Source of the DNA: Streptomyces sp. PT12
GTDB lineage: Bacteria; Actinomycetota; Actinomycetes; Streptomycetales; Streptomycetaceae
DNA: 64,000 bases
Reading direction: 5' to 3'
Assembly: GCF_003311645.1 (NCBI RefSeq)
Contig: NZ_QEST01000184.1
Location: 186,001-250,000, forward strand
Shown: in pieces, positions 58,591 through 64,000 of the stretch
Numbering within the stretch: position 1 is the stretch's first letter
How the letters are laid out: each line of letters starts with the position of its first letter
Notes under the pieces: generated by a model
The model's database searches: none
What the model was told of the DNA's origin: nothing
The model's input: only the letters and a program-made list of their open reading frames with translations
Translations under genes and position numbers: made by a program

Positions 58591-58605
58591 GGTAAGGAAG
58601 CCCTG

Positions 58606-59724
<1,119 letters not shown>

Positions 59725-59728
59725 GCCG

Positions 59729-59742
59729 GGGGCGTGCGCCCC
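59729..59742 (+). terminator. Short hairpin after bldKE
   Basis: GGGGCG-TG-CGCCCC lies 5 bp after the bldKE stop and is followed by TCTTCT. A small but GC-rich stem that may end the operon. Confidence 0.45.
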
Positions 59743-59882
59743 TCTTCTGCACCCGTGCACCGAGCCGTGCTCGGCCTGTTGATCGTTATGATTCGTCACG
59801 CGGGGTGGGCGGGTGCTTCCAGAGATGGAAGGTCCCTCTGGCCTGCCCGGAACACGGGTGCGACTCGATGGAGGTGATCCTG

Positions 59883-60071
59883 GTGACCGTCTCTGCGGTG
59901 CTGCTCCTCGCGGTCATCGTCGTCCTGTTGGTCAGGAAGAACGGCCTCAAGGTCGTGCACGCCGCGGTCTGCGTGCTCCTGGGCTTCTACCTCGCCGGGT
60001 CCAACATGGCCCCTACGATCGACGACTTCTCGACCAGCCTCTCCGACATGATCAGCGAGCTGAGCTTCTGA
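59883..60071 (+). CDS. Small conserved membrane protein
   Basis: 62 aa from the GTG at 59883. I chose it because an ideal ribosome site (GGAGGTGATCC, 59870-59880) lies just upstream; the in-frame ATG at 59868 would overlap that site. One strong TM helix (VSAVLLLAVIVVLLVR) and a second hydrophobic segment (VVHAAVCVLLGFYLAG) are present, ending with a short polar tail. It resembles small uncharacterised actinobacterial proteins of the RNGKLKxxHALVCxLLGFYLA type. It lies 56 bp before mshB. Confidence 0.8.
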   Translation: MTVSAVLLLAVIVVLLVRKNGLKVVHAAVCVLLGFYLAGSNMAPTIDDFSTSLSDMISELSF

Positions 60072-60126
60072 CCGGCCACTTCGGCCACCGATCGAACGCG
60101 CCCGCGCCGGGACGTAAGCTCGCCCC

Positions 60127-61050
60127 ATGAGTTCAGGACCGGCGCGTGTGCTTCTCGTGCACGCCCATCCCGACGACGAGTCCATCGGCAACGGCGTGAC
60201 CATGGCCGCCGCGCGCGACGCCGGGCACGCCGTCACCCTTGTCACCTGCACGCTCGGCGAGGAGGGCGAGGTCATCCCCGAAGGGCTCCGGCACCTGGCG
60301 GCCGACCGGGACGACGCGCTCGGCCCGTTCCGCGCCACCGAGTTGGCCGCCGCCCTGCGCGCCGTCGGCGTCACCGACCACCGCGTCCTCGGCGGCGCGG
60401 GCCGCTGGCGCGACTCGGGGATGAGGGGCCTGCCGTCCAACGACGCGCCCACCGCCTTCCTGCGCGCCGACCTCGACGAGGCGGGCGCCGCGCTCGCCGA
60501 GATCATCGCCGAGGTCAGGCCCGCGGTTCTCATTACCTATGACCCCGAGGGCGGTTACGGCCACCCCGACCACATCATGGCCCACCGGGTCGCCATGCGC
60601 GGCGCCGAGCTCGCCGCGTCCCACCCCGCCGCGCCGCACCGCGTCGCCCGCGTCCTGTGGTGCTGCCTGCCGCGCTCCGCCGCCGAGCGGCGCCTCGACG
60701 CCCTGCGCGCGGCGGGCCCCGGGCCGTTCGCCGGGGTGGCCGCGATCGGCGACCTGCCGGGTGTCGTCGAGGACGACGAGGTGGCGCTCGCCGTCACCGG
60801 CACCCCGGGGCAGGTGGCCGCCAAGGCCGCGGCGATGGCCGCGCACGCCACCCAGATCGAGGTCGCCGACACCCCGCCGGGGCCGGTCTTCGCGCTCTCC
60901 AACGGCCTGGCCCAGCCGCTGTGGGACACGGAGTTCTACCGGCTGGCCGCGGGGGCGCCGCTCCCGCCTGGCGCGGACGACATCTTCGCTGGCCTCGACC
61001 CGGCGCCGGAAGGGCCCCAAGAGTCGCAAGGGGAGGGGGAACGCCCATGA
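60127..61050 (+). CDS. mshB: Mycothiol pathway deacetylase MshB
   Basis: 307-aa PIG-L/LmbE-fold zinc deacetylase. The zinc-binding motif [12 protein letters not shown] is near residue 12, and the third ligand is in [12 protein letters not shown] near residue 142. Residues such as [33 protein letters not shown] match MshB rather than other family members. It deacetylates GlcNAc-inositol to GlcN-inositol in mycothiol synthesis, with overlap in function with mycothiol S-conjugate amidase. Its stop overlaps the next start by 4 bp. Confidence 0.94.
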   Translation: MSSGPARVLLVHAHPDDESIGNGVTMAAARDAGHAVTLVTCTLGEEGEVIPEGLRHLAADRDDALGPFRATELAAALRAVGVTDHRVLGGAGRWRDSGMRGLPSNDAPTAFLRADLDEAGAALAEIIAEVRPAVLITYDPEGGYGHPDHIMAHRVAMRGAELAASHPAAPHRVARVLWCCLPRSAAERRLDALRAAGPGPFAGVAAIGDLPGVVEDDEVALAVTGTPGQVAAKAAAMAAHATQIEVADTPPGPVFALSNGLAQPLWDTEFYRLAAGAPLPPGADDIFAGLDPAPEGPQESQGEGERP

Positions 61051-61394
61051 GGGCGGTCGTCCATGGCGTTCTCGCGCTGCTCGGCGCCGCGGCGGGGGTG
61101 GCGGGCGCGTTGATCCAGGGCGGCTGGTTCCCCGGGGGGCTGCTGCTGGCCCTGGGGGGCGCGGCGGCGCTTTTCTGGGGCGGGGCGCTGGCCACGCGCT
61201 CCCGTCTTGGCGCCGGTACGCCGGCGGGCGGCTGGACGGTCGCCGTGGTGTTGCTCACGTTCACCCGCCCCCAGGGCGATTTCATCTTCGCGGCGGGCGC
61301 GGGCAGTTATCTGTTCCTGCTGGGCGGCATGGTGATCGCCGTGCTGTGTGCGACGCTCGCGCCAAGCGAGCGCCCCCTGTTCGCGGTGCCGTAG
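61047..61394 (+). CDS. DUF6113-like integral membrane protein
   Basis: 115 aa with about four TM helices ([72 protein letters not shown]). It overlaps mshB by 4 bp, an arrangement I recall from Streptomyces, so it is probably co-expressed. The function is unknown. Confidence 0.82.
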   Translation: MRAVVHGVLALLGAAAGVAGALIQGGWFPGGLLLALGGAAALFWGGALATRSRLGAGTPAGGWTVAVVLLTFTRPQGDFIFAAGAGSYLFLLGGMVIAVLCATLAPSERPLFAVP

Positions 61395-61548
61395 GGCCTG
61401 ACCGCGGGCGCTCGTTCATAGCTCGCGCGCTCTGTAGCAATACTGTGGTGGCGGCCTAGCACACCCGGGACCCCAGTATCGTGGGGCACGCCGCTCGGTG
61501 CAGGGCCTGTCCCGGGCCGGCCGGTGAAGCTCAACCGGGAGATCTGCC

Positions 61549-63381
61549 TTGAGTCGTGACAGTGACAATCCGCCCCCCGGGCCTGCGGGGTGGGGTGAGC
61601 CCCAGCACGGGGACCGGGACGGCGAAGGCCGCCCCGGGGCCCCGCGGGCGGAGGAGAAGAAGACCGAGACCACGATGACGACGCGGGCCCGGATCAACAT
61701 CCCGGGCTCCCGGCCCATTCCGCCCATCGTGGTGCGGGAGACCGTGGAGCGGCCCGCCGTCGCGGAGGCGCCCGCCCCGCCGCCGCTGCCCATGCGCACC
61801 GGTGGCGAGTCGATGGCCGCGCGCGGCGGCCCCCAGGGCCAGGGCGCCGGTGGCTCGGGCGGCCCCGGTGGCCCCGGCAAGAAGACCAGCTCGTGGTTCG
61901 AGCCGAGGAAGCCGCCCACGCCCAGGGCCACCCAGGGCCCCGCGGGCGCGCCGCCCGAGCCGGAGCGCGAGCGCCCCCCGGGGCCCGACACCCCGCCCGG
62001 CGGCCACCCGGCGATGACCGACACCCCCTCGGGTGGCATCGCCGCCGACTGGCTCCGCCAGTCCACGCAGACGCCCCCCGCCGGCACCCCGCTCGGGCTG
62101 CCCCCGCGCCCCGTGGGCCCCACCGCTGGCCCCGCCACCGGCGACATGCCGCTGCGCTCCCCTGCGCCGCCCGCCGCCGATGAGGACCCCGTCTCCACGA
62201 CGATGGACCTCGGCGGCCCGTTCCCGCCCCCGCCCCCGCCCGAGGTGACGTCGACCGGGCCGATGGCCGCGGTGGGCGGCCCGTACGACACGGGCGCGAG
62301 CCCCGTGGTGCCCCCGCCCGGGCCCCGCCCGCCCGCCCCGGTCGACGAGGGCCGTGAGCCCGCGCCCGAGCCGAAGGCGGCCAAGCCGCAGAAGGCCGCC
62401 AAGTCGGCCAAGCCCAAGGGGCGTTCGAAGGTCAGGCTGCTCGCGGTCGGCGTCGTCGGCATCGCCGTCGTGGCCTATGGCGCGGGCCTCTACCTCAGCC
62501 CCGAGGACGTGCCGAGCGGCACCACCGTGCTGGGCATCGACATCGGCGGGCTCAGCTCGGAGGAGGCCGTCGACCGCCTCGACGCGGAGTTGCAGCGCGC
62601 CAACAACGACCCGTTGACGCTGCTCATCGGCGACCAGGAGTTCGAGCTCAAGCCGAGCGTCGCTGGCCTCGCCGTGGACACCGAGGCCACGGTCGACGCG
62701 TCGTCGGGCCAGGACTACAGCCCGGTCTCGGTCTATGGCTCGCTGCTGGGCGCCGAGCGGGCGCGCGACGCGGAGTTCGCCGTGGACCGCGAGAAGCTGA
62801 CCGTCGCCCTCCAGGACCTGACGGGCGACACGGGCGCGGGCCCGGTCGACGGCACGGTCATCTTCGAGAACGGCGAGGCCATCGGCCGCAACGGCGAGCC
62901 CGGCAACGCCATCGACCTCAACGAGGCGGCCGACCGGGTCGAGTCGGCCTTCCGCGAGCGCGCGGCGACGGGCCGCAACCCCGCGGTCGAGCTGACCGCG
63001 AGCGAGCAGCAGCCGCTCGTCGGCGAGGAGCAGGTGCAGCGGGCGCTCACGGAGTTCGGCGAGCCCGCGATGTCGGGCTGGATCTGGCTGGTCGCCGCCG
63101 AGCGCGAGCCGCTGCCGCTCAGCCCCGAGACCCTGAGCGGCCTCCTCACCATGGAGCCGAGCGACGAGGGCAACCTCCAGCCGGTCATCGACACCGAGGC
63201 GCTGTCCACGCTGTACGGCAGCAGGTTCGACGGGCTGATGATCGACGCGGGCGCCGGTCTGGTGCCGATCACGCCCGAGCACGTCGCCGCCGCCATGATC
63301 CCGGTGCTGCGCGAGACGGCCACCACGGACGACGGCCCCGGACGCCGCGAGGCCGTGGTGGAGGGCGCGACGGAGGGCTGA
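61549..63381 (+). CDS. Proline-rich membrane protein with YoaR-like peptidoglycan-binding domains
   Basis: 610 aa from a TTG preceded by GGGAGA. Residues 1-285 are a disordered Pro/Gly-rich cytoplasmic region ending in Lys-rich KAAKPQKAAKSAKPKGRSK. One TM helix follows (VRLLAVGVVGIAVVAYGAGLYL, about 290-312). The outside part carries GTTVLGIDIGGLSSEEAVDRLDAEL, which matches the N-terminal repeat of YoaR/VanW-type peptidoglycan-binding proteins, with a second similar unit around residues 420-520. The VanW domain itself is not present. A role at the cell wall is likely, the mechanism unknown. Confidence 0.83.
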   Translation: MSRDSDNPPPGPAGWGEPQHGDRDGEGRPGAPRAEEKKTETTMTTRARINIPGSRPIPPIVVRETVERPAVAEAPAPPPLPMRTGGESMAARGGPQGQGAGGSGGPGGPGKKTSSWFEPRKPPTPRATQGPAGAPPEPERERPPGPDTPPGGHPAMTDTPSGGIAADWLRQSTQTPPAGTPLGLPPRPVGPTAGPATGDMPLRSPAPPAADEDPVSTTMDLGGPFPPPPPPEVTSTGPMAAVGGPYDTGASPVVPPPGPRPPAPVDEGREPAPEPKAAKPQKAAKSAKPKGRSKVRLLAVGVVGIAVVAYGAGLYLSPEDVPSGTTVLGIDIGGLSSEEAVDRLDAELQRANNDPLTLLIGDQEFELKPSVAGLAVDTEATVDASSGQDYSPVSVYGSLLGAERARDAEFAVDREKLTVALQDLTGDTGAGPVDGTVIFENGEAIGRNGEPGNAIDLNEAADRVESAFRERAATGRNPAVELTASEQQPLVGEEQVQRALTEFGEPAMSGWIWLVAAEREPLPLSPETLSGLLTMEPSDEGNLQPVIDTEALSTLYGSRFDGLMIDAGAGLVPITPEHVAAAMIPVLRETATTDDGPGRREAVVEGATEG

Positions 63382-63451
63382 CGCCGCTCACCCGACGCCC
63401 CCGGGCCCCTGGCCAACGCCCCGGTTCAACGCCCGCGGCCAACGCCCCGGT

Positions 63452-64000
63452 TCAACGCCCCGGAGGCGCCGTCCTGTAGTGGTACCCGTGGTGTTCGCCG
63501 AAGCCGAGCGCGGCGTAGAGCGCGCGAGCCGGGGCGTTGTCCGTCTCCACCTGGAGGTACGCCGCGCTCGCCCCCGCGCCGAGCGCGGCGCGGGCCAGCT
63601 CGGCCATCACCGCGGTGGCCAGGCCCGTGCGGTGGTGGTCGGGGGCCACGCGCACCGCGGCATAGCCAGCCCAGCGCCCGTCGACGACGCAGCGGCCCAC
63701 GGCCGCGCCCGGCACGACTCCGAAGAACACCCGTGGCCCGCCCGCCAGTACGCGGCGGGCCACATCGGGCGCCTCGGCGGCCCGTGGCCACCCCGCGAGC
63801 CACGCGTCCGTCAACTCCTCGCTGACCACCACCCGCTCGTCGGGTGTGCGATCGGCGAGCGGGGCCAGCGGGCCCACCAGGAGCACGGCATGTCCGCCCG
63901 CCGCCCAGCCGCGCCCGTCGAGATCCGCGGCCAACGCCTCGTGCCCGGGCCCGAGGTGGAGCACGGCGGGCAGACGGCGTTCGGCATACCAGTCCATGAG
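63452..64000 (-). CDS. GNAT-family acetyltransferase (5' end outside window)
   Basis: The visible part ends with a GNAT domain: WAGYAAVRVAPDHHRTGLATAVMAELARAALGAGASAAYLQVETDNAPARALYAALGFGEHHGYHYR, including the acetyl-CoA loop. An ATG exists at 63997, but the frame stays open to the edge and the sequence before the domain (AERRLPAVLHLGPG) looks like the middle of a tandem-GNAT protein, so the gene probably starts beyond the window. The substrate is unknown. Confidence 0.82.
   Translation of the reverse strand, partial: LMDWYAERRLPAVLHLGPGHEALAADLDGRGWAAGGHAVLLVGPLAPLADRTPDERVVVSEELTDAWLAGWPRAAEAPDVARRVLAGGPRVFFGVVPGAAVGRCVVDGRWAGYAAVRVAPDHHRTGLATAVMAELARAALGAGASAAYLQVETDNAPARALYAALGFGEHHGYHYRTAPPGR

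Overview
The window is high-GC (roughly 70-75 %) actinomycete chromosome, almost certainly Streptomyces or a close relative. Supporting signs are GC-rich third positions, frequent GTG/TTG starts, the mycothiol gene mshB, an actinobacterial three-subunit succinate dehydrogenase (Sdh1 type), a PAS/GAF/SpoIIE-phosphatase sensor, and an oligopeptide permease operon in the exact bldKABCDE gene order. All assignments come from reading motifs and gene order; no database search was possible.

Region 1 (1-13.5 kb) is a biosynthetic operon cut by the left edge. The PKS is split: one gene carries KS-AT, the next carries DH-KR-ACP plus a C-terminal PLP-dependent alpha-oxoamine synthase (AOS). Between them, at the AT/DH domain boundary and overlapping both, lies a gene for an AlkC-type DNA-alkylation glycosylase. 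A small unknown protein, a histone-deacetylase-fold amidohydrolase, a type II thioesterase and a 14-TM MFS exporter follow, almost all with overlapping ends. My inference is an amino-ketone polyketide that alkylates DNA, with the glycosylase as self-resistance. A TnpB remnant, two divergent VOC (glyoxalase/bleomycin-resistance fold) genes and a TetR gene flank it.

Region 2 (13.5-16.6 kb) is a decay zone. It holds an XRE regulator fused by deletion to a frameshifted TctC-type binding protein, an intact secreted protein, a frameshifted DUF1801 gene and a repeat-rich gap.

Region 3 (16.6-32.9 kb) is mostly conserved chromosome: a secreted subtilisin, a CDF metal transporter, a GNAT, a GntR regulator, an orphan ABC ATPase, the PAS/GAF/PP2C sensor, a SPOR-like protein, a coiled-coil membrane protein, sdhCAB and an orphan family-5 binding lipoprotein. 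The 25.85-26.67 kb gap contains a six-unit 13-bp tandem array.

Region 4 (33.0-38.6 kb) is a compact class I lanthipeptide operon. It has a promoter, a 64-aa precursor with five cysteines, a strong hairpin, LanC, full-length LanB and a PhyH-type 2-oxoglutarate dioxygenase. It sits between the binding-protein gene and typA.

Region 5 (38.8-59.7 kb) has typA/bipA, then three complete oligopeptide ABC systems in tandem. Systems 1 and 2 (order A-B-C-D-F) look like an old duplication; system 3 matches bldKABCDE. A mutated, internally deleted TnpB element separates bldKD from bldKE. In systems 1 and 3, but not 2, a strong hairpin follows the binding-protein gene, as expected if that protein is made in excess.

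Region 6 (59.8-64 kb) has a small membrane protein, mshB, a DUF6113-like membrane protein, a proline-rich protein with an extracellular peptidoglycan-binding-like domain, and a GNAT gene cut by the right edge.
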